Shown here: piece by piece, positions 27,401 through 36,036 of the stretch
How positions within the stretch are numbered: position 1 is the stretch's first letter
Layout of the letters: the number at the start of each line of letters is the position of its first letter
NCBI GenBank assembly: GCA_036387415.1
Contig: DASVTU010000011.1
Span: forward strand, 1 to 64,000
Reading direction: 5' to 3'
Length of the DNA stretch: 64,000 nt
Origin: DASVTU01 sp036387415
Lineage (GTDB): Bacteria > Acidobacteriota > Blastocatellia > Pyrinomonadales > Pyrinomonadaceae
Position numbers and translations under genes: made by a program
The notes under the pieces: model-generated
The model's input: only the letters and a program-made list of their open reading frames with translations
What the model was told of the DNA's origin: nothing
Database searches by the model: none

Positions 27401-30179
27401 TCGCCCCCATGGCCGTCGCACCTAAGTGGGCGTCGTCTGTGACGACCAGTCCCGGCTCGGCGACGTGGGGTGGGGCGGGGCGCTGGGCTAACCCGTCCAA
27501 CCAATAGCGCTCGCGCTCGAAGGGGTAGGTAGGAAGTTCGGCGCGCACACGGCTCTCGTCCCCGAAATACACGTGCCAGTCTATCCCGACCCCGTGAGTC
27601 CACATGGTGGCCAGTGCTGCCGCCAGCGTCTCGCCATCGGCCTCCAGTCGGCGGGGATGGCGCATCGACGGCAGCGCGACTGCATCGGCGGCGCTCAGAT
27701 GCCGACGCGCGAGCGTGGTCAGCGCGTGACCGGGACCGACTTCGAGGAAGACGGTGCAGCCGTCCTCTATCAGGCGTGTCAGGGAGCGCGAGAACTGTAC
27801 CGGCTGGCGGAGGTGTGCGCCCCAGTATGCGGGGTCGCACGCCTGCTCGTCGGTGAGATATTCCCCCGTGACGTTGGAGACGATTGGGAAGGACGGTCGC
27901 CGCCGTGTGACCTCGCTGACCAGCCTGGTGAACGGCTCAACGGCGCCCATCATCGAGGCGGAGTGGAACGCATGTGAGGTGTGCAGCGGCTGCGCGACGA
28001 TGCCATCGGCGGCGAGGCGTTCGCGCAGCGCGTCGATCTCTTCGTCCGTGCCCGCCACGACCGTCAGGTCGGCCGCGTTGATGGCGGCAACGGCAACCGA
28101 GTCTGGAAGCTTGAGCATGTCCGCCGCGACGGGGACGGTCAGCATCTTGCCCGCTGCCATCGACTGCATCAGCGAGCCGCGACCCGCGACGAGCCGTAGC
28201 GCGTCGCCGGGCTCGAACACGCCAGCGACCGTGGCCGCCACCAACTCGCCCACACTGTGCCCAATCGCCGCGACCGGCTGAACCCCCCAGTGCATCCACT
28301 GGCGCGCCAGCGCGTATTCGATCACGAACAGTGTGGGTTGCGCGAACTGCGTCTCATCGACGCGGTCAGCCACCGCCGCGTCGCCTCGGATGACCGCACG
28401 AACGTCGAGGTCGGCAAGGGTCAGAAGCTCCTCGGCCAGCGCGTCCACCGTCTCGGTGAACACCTTTTCGGTGCCGTAGAGTCCCGCCGCCGCGCCGAGG
28501 TGCTGCGATCCCTGACCCGAGAAGAGGAACGCTACCTTCGGCCCCTTGCCCGTCGTGCGATGGGCTGGCAGCAGGCGACCGTCGCGCCGCGCCCCCCCAC
28601 CGCGGAGCACCGACGCCGCATCGGCTCCCGAGGCCACGACAGCCGCTTGGCGGTGGCGCAGGTGTGGCCGGCCTGTAGCCAGAGTATAGGCAGCGTCGGC
28701 GAGTTGTCGCTCGTCGTTGGGGACGGTGCTCGCGAAGTGGGCCGCGAGGTTGTCTCGCTGCGCTGTGAGTACCGTCTCCGTCTTCGCCGAGAACAAGAGC
28801 GGCTGCCATGCGCGCGACGGGCTGCTCTCGGGTACCGGCGGCGGCTCGCGGAGGATGATGTGAGCGTTCGTCCCGCCTATGCCGAACGAGCTGACGCCCG
28901 CGCGGCGCGCCCCTGATCGCGGCCACTCCTGCAAGGTGGTCGCGACCTCGAAAGGCGTCGCCTCAAAGCCGATTCTGGGGTTCGGCTCGTCGTAGTTGAT
29001 GCTCGGGGGAATCTGTCCATGGCGGAGCGCCAGCGCAGTCTTGATCAATCCGGCGACGCCGGCTGCCGGGCCGAGGTGTCCAATGTTGCCCTTCACTGAC
29101 CCGATCAGGACGCGCTTGTCCCCTCGATACCCGCGCGCGCGAAATGCGTCGCTGAGAGCTGTGATCTCAATCGGATCGCCGACCAGCGTTCCCGTGCCGT
29201 GGGCTTCGACGTAGTCCACGTCAGCGGCCGTGATCTGCGCGTCGTCGAACGCTCCCTGAACCACCGCGCGCTGACCGCTGATGCTGGGAGCGGTGAAGCC
29301 GACGCGGTCGCTCGCGTCGTTGTTGATCGCCGAGCCCTCGATGACGGCGTAGATTCGGTCGCCGTCGCGTAGCGCGTCCTCCAGCCGCCGGAGCACGACC
29401 ACACCGCAGCCGGTACCGAATATCGTCCCGTCGGCGCGGGAGTCGAAGGGTCTGAGGTGACCGCCCTTCGAGTAGATGTTGCCCTCGCTGTAGTAGTACC
29501 CGGACACTGCCGGTAGCTCGACCGCGACGCCGCCTGCGACTGCGGTGTCAACCTCTCCGTTCTGCAAGGCGCGGACGGCAAGATGTACGGCCACAAGCGA
29601 CGAGGAGCAGGCGGTCAGTACGTTCAAGCTCGGCCCCTGCAAGCCGAGCTTGTAGGAGACAATCGTCGAGATGTAGTCGGCCAGGTTGGCGATGCCGACC
29701 GGCATATGCCCGAGCACCCGCATACGATCCGGGTGGAACGCGACGTTAAGCTCCTTATAACTGTTAGGACCACTTCCGGCATAGACGCCGACGCGTCCCC
29801 CGGAAAACGGATTCCGCCCGGCGTCCTCAAGGGCCGTGTATGCGGCCTCAAGGAACAGACGGTGCTGCGGGTCGCGAACCTCGGCTTCGGCCGGCGGCAT
29901 GTTGAAGAATGCCGCGTCGAATTTCTCAAGATCGTCAATGACGGGCTTCGCCTTGACGTAACGGGGGTTAGAAAGCTCCTCGTCGGGGACTCCGGCGGCG
30001 CGCAGTTCATCATCTGAGAAGTGACGCACGCTCTCGCGTGCCGAGATGAGGTTCGTCCAGAAGGCCGCGACATCGTTCGCCCCGGGCAAGCGGCACGCGA
30101 GGCCGACAATCGCTACGCCGCGCTCATTATATGACACTTCTCCTCCGAGTGATGACCCGGAAACCATTTGTGTGGACAT
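24459..30179 (-). CDS. type I polyketide synthase module, KS-AT-KR-DH-ACP
   Basis: 1906 residues from the ATG at 30179 (AAAGGAG 8 bases upstream; an ATT/ATG-like extension to 30215 lacks one). KS about 22-445: Cys191 in LTACSSS, His327 in EAHGTGT, His368 in KGNIGH. AT about 545-850: GHSVGE (Ser642) and HAFH (735-738), the malonyl-CoA signature. KR about 1185-1395: GGLGGIG NADPH loop (1199-1205) and LSDYGGANAVLDAY with Tyr1357. DH about 1430-1700: HQFNGTQVVPG (His1451) and HPSLLDCA (second catalytic Asp). ACP near the end: GGNSL, Ser1848. DH after KR is not the standard order. One extension with reduction and dehydration, or iterative use, is expected. The last bases overlap the thioesterase-ACP gene. 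Confidence 0.93.
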   Translation of the reverse strand: MSTQMVSGSSLGGEVSYNERGVAIVGLACRLPGANDVAAFWTNLISARESVRHFSDDELRAAGVPDEELSNPRYVKAKPVIDDLEKFDAAFFNMPPAEAEVRDPQHRLFLEAAYTALEDAGRNPFSGGRVGVYAGSGPNSYKELNVAFHPDRMRVLGHMPVGIANLADYISTIVSYKLGLQGPSLNVLTACSSSLVAVHLAVRALQNGEVDTAVAGGVAVELPAVSGYYYSEGNIYSKGGHLRPFDSRADGTIFGTGCGVVVLRRLEDALRDGDRIYAVIEGSAINNDASDRVGFTAPSISGQRAVVQGAFDDAQITAADVDYVEAHGTGTLVGDPIEITALSDAFRARGYRGDKRVLIGSVKGNIGHLGPAAGVAGLIKTALALRHGQIPPSINYDEPNPRIGFEATPFEVATTLQEWPRSGARRAGVSSFGIGGTNAHIILREPPPVPESSPSRAWQPLLFSAKTETVLTAQRDNLAAHFASTVPNDERQLADAAYTLATGRPHLRHRQAAVVASGADAASVLRGGGARRDGRLLPAHRTTGKGPKVAFLFSGQGSQHLGAAAGLYGTEKVFTETVDALAEELLTLADLDVRAVIRGDAAVADRVDETQFAQPTLFVIEYALARQWMHWGVQPVAAIGHSVGELVAATVAGVFEPGDALRLVAGRGSLMQSMAAGKMLTVPVAADMLKLPDSVAVAAINAADLTVVAGTDEEIDALRERLAADGIVAQPLHTSHAFHSASMMGAVEPFTRLVSEVTRRRPSFPIVSNVTGEYLTDEQACDPAYWGAHLRQPVQFSRSLTRLIEDGCTVFLEVGPGHALTTLARRHLSAADAVALPSMRHPRRLEADGETLAAALATMWTHGVGIDWHVYFGDESRVRAELPTYPFERERYWLDGLAQRPAPPHVAEPGLVVTDDAHLGATAMGATAAKVGSSNEARKPEPEPEHGVRLFLPMWVERTRSQVPQQLPTGIRWLVFVGRDSLDDELVASLRHRGDIVTTVSAGSQYEHIAPGRYVVAPAAEADYDALFGALRAADALPDRIVHLWLADNRAAEPSLLDDAEREQEFGFYSLLALAKALTRHANSRPLHVDLVSRGVFGAVGDEFLKPARASVEGIVNLLPQELSPTTSRHIDLRAHPSAVATTGDEVQPLLTELLDVSVMPKVAVRGRKAWTWSYHETPVVPVAAAPRLLRERGVYLITGGLGGIGLVVAEDLARLVRAKVVLTSRSPFPDRDAWEATLADSQGDPEVVRKIEVLRRIEELGGSVIVAQADVADSTSMQRALELAEARFGRINGVFHAAGLPGGGMMAVKSRASAEAVLKPKLGGLRVIDELLADRVDFVVLFSSIASVATEFGLSDYGGANAVLDAYAHAHVGGRAHMVSITWGGWSESGMAVNTYRLATPEFRAMQVGLHFEEVEHPLPIYRGHLKDDDGLTTQFTTLVEPDSHWVIKEHQFNGTQVVPGTTFLELARAAYAEISDVRDGALIELRSVQFMAPLAITGPTEIRTVFFGEGPEHSFSAVAAPRGHNGRQWREYVRGRIRRTSAEPRSLDTAHLWSGLPSQGTGAESVRSSGVVTLGEHWQSVVERRADGGTMTMARLELPAPYREETKRYVLHPSLLDCATAIVLELPEATGPGKGFLPFSYGRVLVRRALPERLTTVIRHKSEPTSQLPSFDIALVADDGDVVVEIDDFAVRVFDREKKRELLSGGANGESHSGNGAADQPAGATIRTILGLPERKDTRLTNAAGLTALRQILDGRLGPQVIAVNEDLAQTLARASALTSDRVVSAAPARRAPDGNGTATEPQRGGSAAAPQPEGTVAEVLLKFMRDALGNNLDLDDDFFEQGGNSLVAVQVAARVRENLGVDLPLDRLFEALTVRQLAEMLEGEMRNRGKLVAKPVKEVESLA

Positions 30180-30519
30180 GGTTGTAACTCCTTTGCCGCA
30201 GGCCGCAGAAATCACTGTATCTGTTGCGTGACACCCACTCTGCGAGCTGCCGTTGCTCTTCTGCTACGCCATAGAACAAACTGTCGTGGCTAAATTTTGG
30301 CTGATGGTGGCGGAGGCCGAACCCTAACGGGCCACAGTGCTCAATCAAACATGGGCACCAATCTGCTGCTCCACGTCTTTCGCGTCCCTCAAGTCCACGA
30401 AGCGTTCTAAACACGCGGCAAGCGCGCTGATAAATCTCGCGAGAGGACTCGTATGGGACGGCCTGTGGATCAACAAGTCGGTTGTTATTGAAACTTTGAT
30501 TGGGTGTCCAACGCGACGG

Positions 30520-30833
30520 TTCGTTGTCGCCACGCTGGAAGAAGTCGTCGTCCAAGTTGAGGTTGTTGCCCAGCGCATCACGCATGCACTTGAGGAGAAC
30601 CTCCGCCACATGTCGAACGATGGCAGTTGGCTGGTCATCTCGGTCTTATGGGGATCACAGTGGTGAGCCGCTCCGGCGGCGCGCAGTTCATCATCTGAGA
30701 AGTGACGCACGCTCTCGCGTGCCGAGATGAGGTTCATCCAGAAGGCCGCGACATCGTTCGCCCCGGGCAAGCGGCACGCGAGGCCGACAATCGCTACGCC
30801 GCGCTCATTATATGACACTTCTCCTCCGAGTGA
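30520..30833 (-). pseudogene. relic of the PKS gene assembled from three separate patches
   Basis: Reading leftward, 30833-30672 is a near-perfect copy (one mismatch in 162 bases) of the 5' end of the PKS gene (30152-29991); it is joined to 30672-30608, similar to the end of the DH region (about 25210-25150); that is joined to about 30609-30520, similar to the start of the ACP region (about 24725-24636, LLKxMRDALGNNLxLDDDFF). The reading frame shifts at the joins and stops follow, so it is not functional. It lies directly upstream of the intact PKS and next to a MITE. Confidence 0.88.
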
Positions 30834-30879
30834 CCACTCAGAGAACAGCTTTGAGCATATGTTTTAGGACATGCTTCGG

Positions 30880-31029
30880 GAGTGTCTAAATCGTAGCGGC
30901 CAATCGCGCTGCATCGAGGTGCTCACGAGGGCACTAGAACCTGTTCGTGCGTTGTAGCAGCGCACGTCAACTCGGAAAGGCACGTACCCGCGCTATCCTG
31001 CCCTGCTGACGGCTACGATTTAGACACTC
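30880..31029. mobile_element. 150-bp MITE-like element with 18-bp terminal inverted repeats
   Basis: Perfect inverted ends GAGTGTCTAAATCGTAGC at 30880-30897 and 31012-31029 bracket a non-coding interior. A diverged second copy occurs in inverted orientation at 43829-43957, and a third end-like copy at 46013. There is no transposase inside. A target-site duplication is not obvious. It lies between the PKS relic and the nitroreductase promoter region. Confidence 0.85.
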
Positions 31030-31219
31030 GCCATGCTCGTAACTCTTTGCCGCCCCCGGCGGATAGTATACTATATTACAGGATACACAAGTCCGAAGCC
31101 ATCGGGGTAGACGGTCGTCGCGGATGCCGACGATTTAGAAGTCTGCTTCTGCCTCGTCTCTCACCCGGAAACGTCATGACCACATCAGCCAGCCCTATGG
31201 AAAGGGATTTACTGAGCGC

Positions 31220-31921
31220 ATGAGCACAGCCGACACCGCGACTCGCGTCGCTGACGACACGGAATGCCTTGCCCGGCTTCTGGAAGGTAGGTGGAGCTGC
31301 CGCGGCTTCCTACCCGATCCAGTCTCGCGGGAGACTATCACCCGGATTCTTGACCTCGCCCGCAGGTCGCCTTCGGACTGCAACACCCAACCGTGGCACG
31401 TGTTCATCACGGTAGGAGAAGGTACCGAGCGTTTTCGGGCAGCGCTGTCCGCACATGCCCCCGCCGTGGAGAGCAACCCGGACTTCTCGCACCCGACGCG
31501 ATACCCTAATCCCTACCTGCGGCGGCGGATGGAGTGCGCTTTCCAGTTGTACAGCAGTGTGGGCATCGCTATGGCTGACAGAGCGGCTTCGGCGAAGCAG
31601 GTAGCCAAGAACTTCGAGTTCTTCGGCGCGCCACACGCCGCTATCATCACCACCGAAGCGGAACTTGGTGTCTACGGTGCAATCGACTGCGGGCTGTACT
31701 TGCAGACCTTCCTGCTGGCCGCGCACAGCCTCGGCCTCGGTGCCGTACCACAGGCGGCGCTGGCTAACTACGCCCCGTTCATTCGGAAGTACTTCGATCT
31801 GCCCGGCAATCGTTTGATCGTCTGCGGCGTGTCGTTCGGTTGGCCCGATCACGACCATCCAGCCAACAGTTTCCGCACATCCCGCGTCTCGGTCGAGGAG
31901 ACCGTGACGTGGGTGGAGTGA
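31220..31921 (+). CDS. nitroreductase-family flavoenzyme
   Basis: 233 residues. Family features: RWSCRGFLPDPVSRETITRIL (FMN-phosphate-binding Arg), ARRSPSDCNTQPWHVF, an NFEFFGAPHAAIIT strand, GAIDCGLYLQTFLLAAHSLGLGAVPQAAL and a C-terminal RLIVCGVSFGWPD. FMN-dependent enzymes of this fold reduce nitro groups or oxidise/dehydrogenate heterocycles and peptides (McbC-like, BluB-like). It begins the rightward pair with the TrpRS gene. With the ThiF-like gene at 12035 it resembles the separated second half of Rv1355c-type fusions. Substrate unknown. Confidence 0.85.
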   Translation: MSTADTATRVADDTECLARLLEGRWSCRGFLPDPVSRETITRILDLARRSPSDCNTQPWHVFITVGEGTERFRAALSAHAPAVESNPDFSHPTRYPNPYLRRRMECAFQLYSSVGIAMADRAASAKQVAKNFEFFGAPHAAIITTEAELGVYGAIDCGLYLQTFLLAAHSLGLGAVPQAALANYAPFIRKYFDLPGNRLIVCGVSFGWPDHDHPANSFRTSRVSVEETVTWVE

Positions 31922-31941
31922 AACCCATAGACCATACATCC

Positions 31942-33048
31942 ATGAAGTCATCCACAAGCGAGCCCGAGGGCGGCGCGCTGATAGACCCGTCCTTCGCTGA
32001 GTCGGAGGCGCGTAGCGCGCGTCTTGAGGAGGCCATACATAGCAACCCCGCTGCCCATCGTGTCCTGACCGGCGACAGACCGACCGGGCACCTGCACTTG
32101 GGGCACTACTTCGGAACGCTTCAGAACCGTGTGCGCCTACAGAACCTCGGCGTGCAGATGTTCGTGCTGGTTGCGGACTACCAGACAATTACAGATCGAG
32201 ACAGCCCGGAGTCACTGCCGGACGACGTGGACGCGCTCGTCACCGACTACCTTGCGGTCGGTATCGACCCGGAGCGTGCCACCATATTCGCGCATTCCCA
32301 GGTCGAGGCGCTCAACCAGATCTTCCTACCGTTCCTGAGTTTGGTGAGCGTCGCAGAAATCGGACGCAACCCGACCGTCAAGGACGAGATGGTCGCTTCC
32401 GGTCAAGCCGCGATGTCGGGACTGATGTTCACATATCCCGTCCATCAGGCGGCCGACATCCTATTCTGCAAGGGAACGGTCGTGCCTGTCGGCAAGGATC
32501 AAGTCCCGCACTTGGAGTTGGCGCGGCTCATCGCGCGGCGGTTTAACCGTCGCTACAGCCCCGACCGTCCCTACTTCCCGGAGCCCGATGCACTGCTGAG
32601 CGACGCGCCCGTGTTGCTCGGAACCGACGGTCAGAAGATGAGCAAGAGCCGCAACAACTCCATCCCGCTCAGCGCGACCACCGACGAGACAGCGCGTATG
32701 ATCTCGCGCGCCAAGACCGACTCCGACCGGCACATCACGTATGACCCGGTTAACCGGCCTGAGGTGTCGAACCTGCTTCTGCTTGCGGCATTGTGCTTGG
32801 ACTGGAAGCCTAAGTCGGTCGCCGAGCAGGTCGGCGACGGCGGCAGCGCGGCGCTCAAGCGCCTCGTCACGGAGGTCGTCAACGAGCACTTCCGCGAGAT
32901 TCGCGCGCGACGGACGGAGTTGGTGCGAGATCGGGGTTACCTACGGCAGGTTCTGCTCTCCGGCAACGAGCGCGCCCGTGAGATCGCCCGCGAAACTCTC
33001 TCAGACGTAAAGCGGTTGATGCACACGGAGTACGGTGACACCCATTGA
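31942..33048 (+). CDS. trpS: tryptophanyl-tRNA synthetase (cluster copy)
   Basis: About 368 residues from the ATG at 31942 (MKSSTSEPE); an earlier in-frame start would overlap the nitroreductase gene. Class Ic synthetase motifs: a HIGH-type TGHLHLGHYFG after VLTGDRPTG, VLVADYQTITDRD, MFTYPVHQAADILFCKG, VPVGKDQVPHLELARLIARRFN, and KMSKS in LLGTDGQKMSKSRNN. It charges tRNA-Trp with tryptophan. A synthetase within a biosynthetic cluster is typically a drug-insensitive second copy (as with indolmycin and TrpRS) or supplies aminoacyl-tRNA to a biosynthetic enzyme. The C-terminal region is complete (R-RRTELVRDRGYLRQVLLSG). It follows the nitroreductase gene by 20 bases. Confidence 0.92.
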   Translation: MKSSTSEPEGGALIDPSFAESEARSARLEEAIHSNPAAHRVLTGDRPTGHLHLGHYFGTLQNRVRLQNLGVQMFVLVADYQTITDRDSPESLPDDVDALVTDYLAVGIDPERATIFAHSQVEALNQIFLPFLSLVSVAEIGRNPTVKDEMVASGQAAMSGLMFTYPVHQAADILFCKGTVVPVGKDQVPHLELARLIARRFNRRYSPDRPYFPEPDALLSDAPVLLGTDGQKMSKSRNNSIPLSATTDETARMISRAKTDSDRHITYDPVNRPEVSNLLLLAALCLDWKPKSVAEQVGDGGSAALKRLVTEVVNEHFREIRARRTELVRDRGYLRQVLLSGNERAREIARETLSDVKRLMHTEYGDTH

Positions 33049-33190
33049 TGGGTTTATCTCGTCGGGGGCTCCGAATGGGCGCAACGCGGGTCTGCCGAAA
33101 ACCCCATCTTAATCAGGGATGAATGTCGTCGCTGAGGCCGACACCGAACGCAGTCGGCGTCAGGTCAATGTGCCATTACCTGCCACCGAA

Positions 33191-34222
33191 TCAGTTCCCT
33201 GTCCCGTCGGGGGTGCTCACGAACACGGCGTGGCGGGTGGTAAGGCGGATGACCCGCTCGACCGTGAATCCCGCCTCCTTGAGCTGGGCCATCTGGCTGC
33301 TCTCGGTACGTCCCTCGGTGCCGTCTTGACAAACGGTCATCTGAAACAGCGCGCGCAGCCAATCGACCTCCTGCCCGGCGAGCGGTTCGATGACCAGAAG
33401 ACGTGGGACTGTGCCTCCGCCCTGCTTGGCCGTCTCGGTCATGGCGGCTAAGATGTTCCGCAGGATCCGCACCGAAGAAGCGTGATTCCAGTTGTGCAGG
33501 ACGTTCTTGAGCGTGTAAAGGTCGTAGCCGCTTGGGACATCGGTCAGGATGTCGACCTCGGCGTAGCTGAGCCGCTTCAGCAGTTCCGCGTTACCAAGCC
33601 GCTGCAGCTCTGCCGCAGCGCGCTGGCACGTGTCTGCGCGCTCTCCCACGACCCCCGTCAGATGTGGGTGGACCAGCAGGATTGCCTTGAGCATGGCTCC
33701 TCTGCCACCGCCTAGATCGATTACCGACCGCACCTGCGAGAAGTCGTACATCTGTGCCAGTTCGGTGGAAACCTGCCGGGTGAGGTCTTCCATTGCGTTG
33801 TCATAAATGTCGGCGTCCTCCGGGTGCTTTTCGAGGTAGCCGTAGAGATTCATACCGTGACGGGCGCGGAAGGCCGACTCGCCGGTATTGATGGTGTGCA
33901 GAATGTTGCCGAAGGTGTCGGTGTAGAGTCCGGTTGCTAAGATAACGTAGTGCCGCATCGACTCCGGGTGATCATCGCGCAGACGGTGCGACAACGGGCT
34001 GTTGACGAACTTCCCGTCGCCCAGGTAAGTGAAGACGCCCAGCATTGACAGCGAGCGCAGCACCACATGCAGGGGTTCAGCGGCTGCTCCCGTCCTCACA
34101 GCAATTTCCTGGTAAGTCATCGTGCTGTCACCGAGCGCGTCGGCCACTCGAAGGCTCGCTGCCGCCCCGAGCGTCTTGGAGAACCAGCCCATCGCGGAAA
34201 GCCGCATCAAGTCCAAGTTCAT
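33191..34222 (-). CDS. SAM-dependent O-methyltransferase (winged-helix dimerisation type)
   Basis: About 343 residues from the ATG at 34222, preferred over 34291 because of GGGAGG about nine bases upstream. N-terminal winged-helix domain (TYQEIAVRTGAAAEPLHVVLRSLSMLGVFTYLGDGKFVNSPLSHRL), then a Rossmann domain: VIDLGGGRGAMLKAILLVHPHLTGVV (SAM loop), YDLYTLKNVLHNWNHASSVRILRNI, and LLVIEPL. The family methylates hydroxyl groups of small aromatic or polyketide products; the His in LHNW is the usual catalytic base. It is the last gene of the leftward operon from the amidase, 231 bases after the C-T gene, and is a likely tailoring enzyme. Confidence 0.88.
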   Translation of the reverse strand: MNLDLMRLSAMGWFSKTLGAAASLRVADALGDSTMTYQEIAVRTGAAAEPLHVVLRSLSMLGVFTYLGDGKFVNSPLSHRLRDDHPESMRHYVILATGLYTDTFGNILHTINTGESAFRARHGMNLYGYLEKHPEDADIYDNAMEDLTRQVSTELAQMYDFSQVRSVIDLGGGRGAMLKAILLVHPHLTGVVGERADTCQRAAAELQRLGNAELLKRLSYAEVDILTDVPSGYDLYTLKNVLHNWNHASSVRILRNILAAMTETAKQGGGTVPRLLVIEPLAGQEVDWLRALFQMTVCQDGTEGRTESSQMAQLKEAGFTVERVIRLTTRHAVFVSTPDGTGN

Positions 34223-34453
34223 TCTGACAACGCCTCCCTTCGTTGATCTCGCAACCGATTCAGCGACGTATTCGGAGCACAAGAGTCCCAACTTACACTG
34301 CTGGAGGTACTCCCACTAGCAAGCTTAGTATTGCCATATCACGCCCGCGAGAGCCGCCCGCACCCGTCTCGCCGTCCCCGTGCCACCAGCGCACAAAGGC
34401 CATCTACCAAGTCGCTACCGCCACCACAAACGCCGCAGCACCCACTCACACAA

Positions 34454-36022
34454 CTACGGCAAGCGCTCCCTCAACCGAGCGGCCAACATGTTCGGCGTCG
34501 GATTGGCGAAGAGGTCGGCTAGCTTCACCGGAACATTGATGGACTTCTTGATCCGCTGTACCAGCAACGCACCCATCAGCGAATTCCCGCCAGAGGTAAA
34601 GAAGTTGGCATCGGCTTCAATGCCGTCGCGTCGCAGCAGTTCCCGCCAGAGCGCCAACAGGTCATTAACGAGCCAGTCTGGCCCGCCGTCGTCGGCGGTT
34701 GTCGGCACGGGCGCGGGCTTGTCCTCGCGGGCTGGCTGAGGCCAGCCGTCAACCGGACGCTCCACATTGCCTCCGACGGTGACGATCAGCTCGTCGTAGC
34801 GGGACAGCAGTAGCTCGACCTCATCCCGGGTGAACACTTGGTTGCGGAACACTGCCCTGATCCGAATGCGCTCGGCTGAAGGGAGCGGGGGAACGAAGAA
34901 CTCCAGGTCGAATCGGCTGAAGCCGTTCTCCACCTCCACCAGTTGCCGGGCGGCTAGGCCGCCAATCGTGAAGTCGATGCCGACGGCGTCGTGGACATGG
35001 GGGACGTAGTTGAACAGGAAGCGGAACAGCGGGCTGCGCCACGCCCGCGCGTCGCGCGCGACGAACAGTTCGGCCGGGACGCTCGCATGCCCCAAAGCCT
35101 CCAGGAAGATGCTCCGCGTGGCGGCGACCAGCGCGCGGAAGCTGCCGGACGGATCAACACGCACCCGCAGAGGGAGAACGTTGATGTGGTAGCCGATGGC
35201 CGACAGGGCATTTGGTGGCCGGGTGCTGACGGGTAGACCAACTATCAGGTCGCTCCCCGCGCCGTGCAGGCTGAGGAGCAGATAGTACGCGGCGAGCAGG
35301 ATCACCGATTCCGGTGCGTGTAACTCCCGCCGGAGCCGGTGCACCACATCCCTTGCCCCGGTCGATAGGTCACGCTGCACGGCATCTCCGCTCAGCGTCG
35401 GCTCGCCGAGGTCCTGCTTCCCTACGCGGAGCGAGGATGCCGAAGGCACGTAGCCATCGAGTAGGGAGCGCCAGAACTCCACAGACGCAGGTGCGGGCGC
35501 GGCCTCCGGCGTCGCCTGCACCTGCTCGACGGACAGCGTCTTGCCTGCAAGAAGGGTGTCGTAGCCACCGACTAGCTCGTTCTGGAGGATGGACATGGAC
35601 ATGGCGTCCACGATCAGGTGATGGGCCACAAGGCAGAAGACATGCGCGTCAGGAAGACGGAACAGGGCGGCCCGCACCAACAGTTGATCATCCTTGAGCG
35701 TGAAGGGCTCGGCCACGAACGCGTCGAGATCAGCGGTCAGCGTCTCCTCGGTCGAATCCCGATGTGCGATGGTCGGCTCAGCCTCCTCGGGCACCATCAC
35801 TCGTTTGGTGAGCGTGCCGCCATCTGCGTGAAATACCGTCCGCAGCACGTCGTGCCGTCGCACCTGGACGCGGAGAGCCTGGCCGAGCAGGTCAGGCCGA
35901 AGTGCGCCCTCTACCCTGAAAGTAACGTTCAGGTTGTTCACGCCGCTTCCGGGGACGAGCTGTTCCAACAACCACATCGCCGTCTCACGGCCGGTGGCGG
36001 GCGAGGCTTCGGCCAAGTCCAT
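34454..36022 (-). CDS. NRPS condensation domain plus carrier (C-T)
   Basis: 522 residues, ATG behind AGGAGG. The condensation fold spans about residues 10-425 with the active site HHLIVDAMS (family HHxxxDG; the Gly is Ala here but the second His and Asp remain), RHDVLRTVF near the N terminus and a C-terminal FNYVPHVHD segment. A linker leads to a carrier domain with FFTSGGNSLMGALLV (phosphopantetheine Ser about 475). It contains no adenylation domain, so the amino acid must be loaded in trans, perhaps by the A-T protein encoded 14 bases upstream. It would form an amide between that aminoacyl group and an acyl or peptidyl carrier. Confidence 0.88.
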   Translation of the reverse strand: MDLAEASPATGRETAMWLLEQLVPGSGVNNLNVTFRVEGALRPDLLGQALRVQVRRHDVLRTVFHADGGTLTKRVMVPEEAEPTIAHRDSTEETLTADLDAFVAEPFTLKDDQLLVRAALFRLPDAHVFCLVAHHLIVDAMSMSILQNELVGGYDTLLAGKTLSVEQVQATPEAAPAPASVEFWRSLLDGYVPSASSLRVGKQDLGEPTLSGDAVQRDLSTGARDVVHRLRRELHAPESVILLAAYYLLLSLHGAGSDLIVGLPVSTRPPNALSAIGYHINVLPLRVRVDPSGSFRALVAATRSIFLEALGHASVPAELFVARDARAWRSPLFRFLFNYVPHVHDAVGIDFTIGGLAARQLVEVENGFSRFDLEFFVPPLPSAERIRIRAVFRNQVFTRDEVELLLSRYDELIVTVGGNVERPVDGWPQPAREDKPAPVPTTADDGGPDWLVNDLLALWRELLRRDGIEADANFFTSGGNSLMGALLVQRIKKSINVPVKLADLFANPTPNMLAARLRERLP

Positions 36023-36036
36023 TTCCCGATCTCCTC

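Noticed and set aside
30127..30609. 160-aa minus-strand frame beginning with an ACP-like sequence as a stand-alone carrier gene
   Set aside because: Only the first 30 residues match the ACP, the phosphopantetheine Ser is lost (GDNEP in place of GGNSL) and the rest is out-of-frame; part of the PKS relic.
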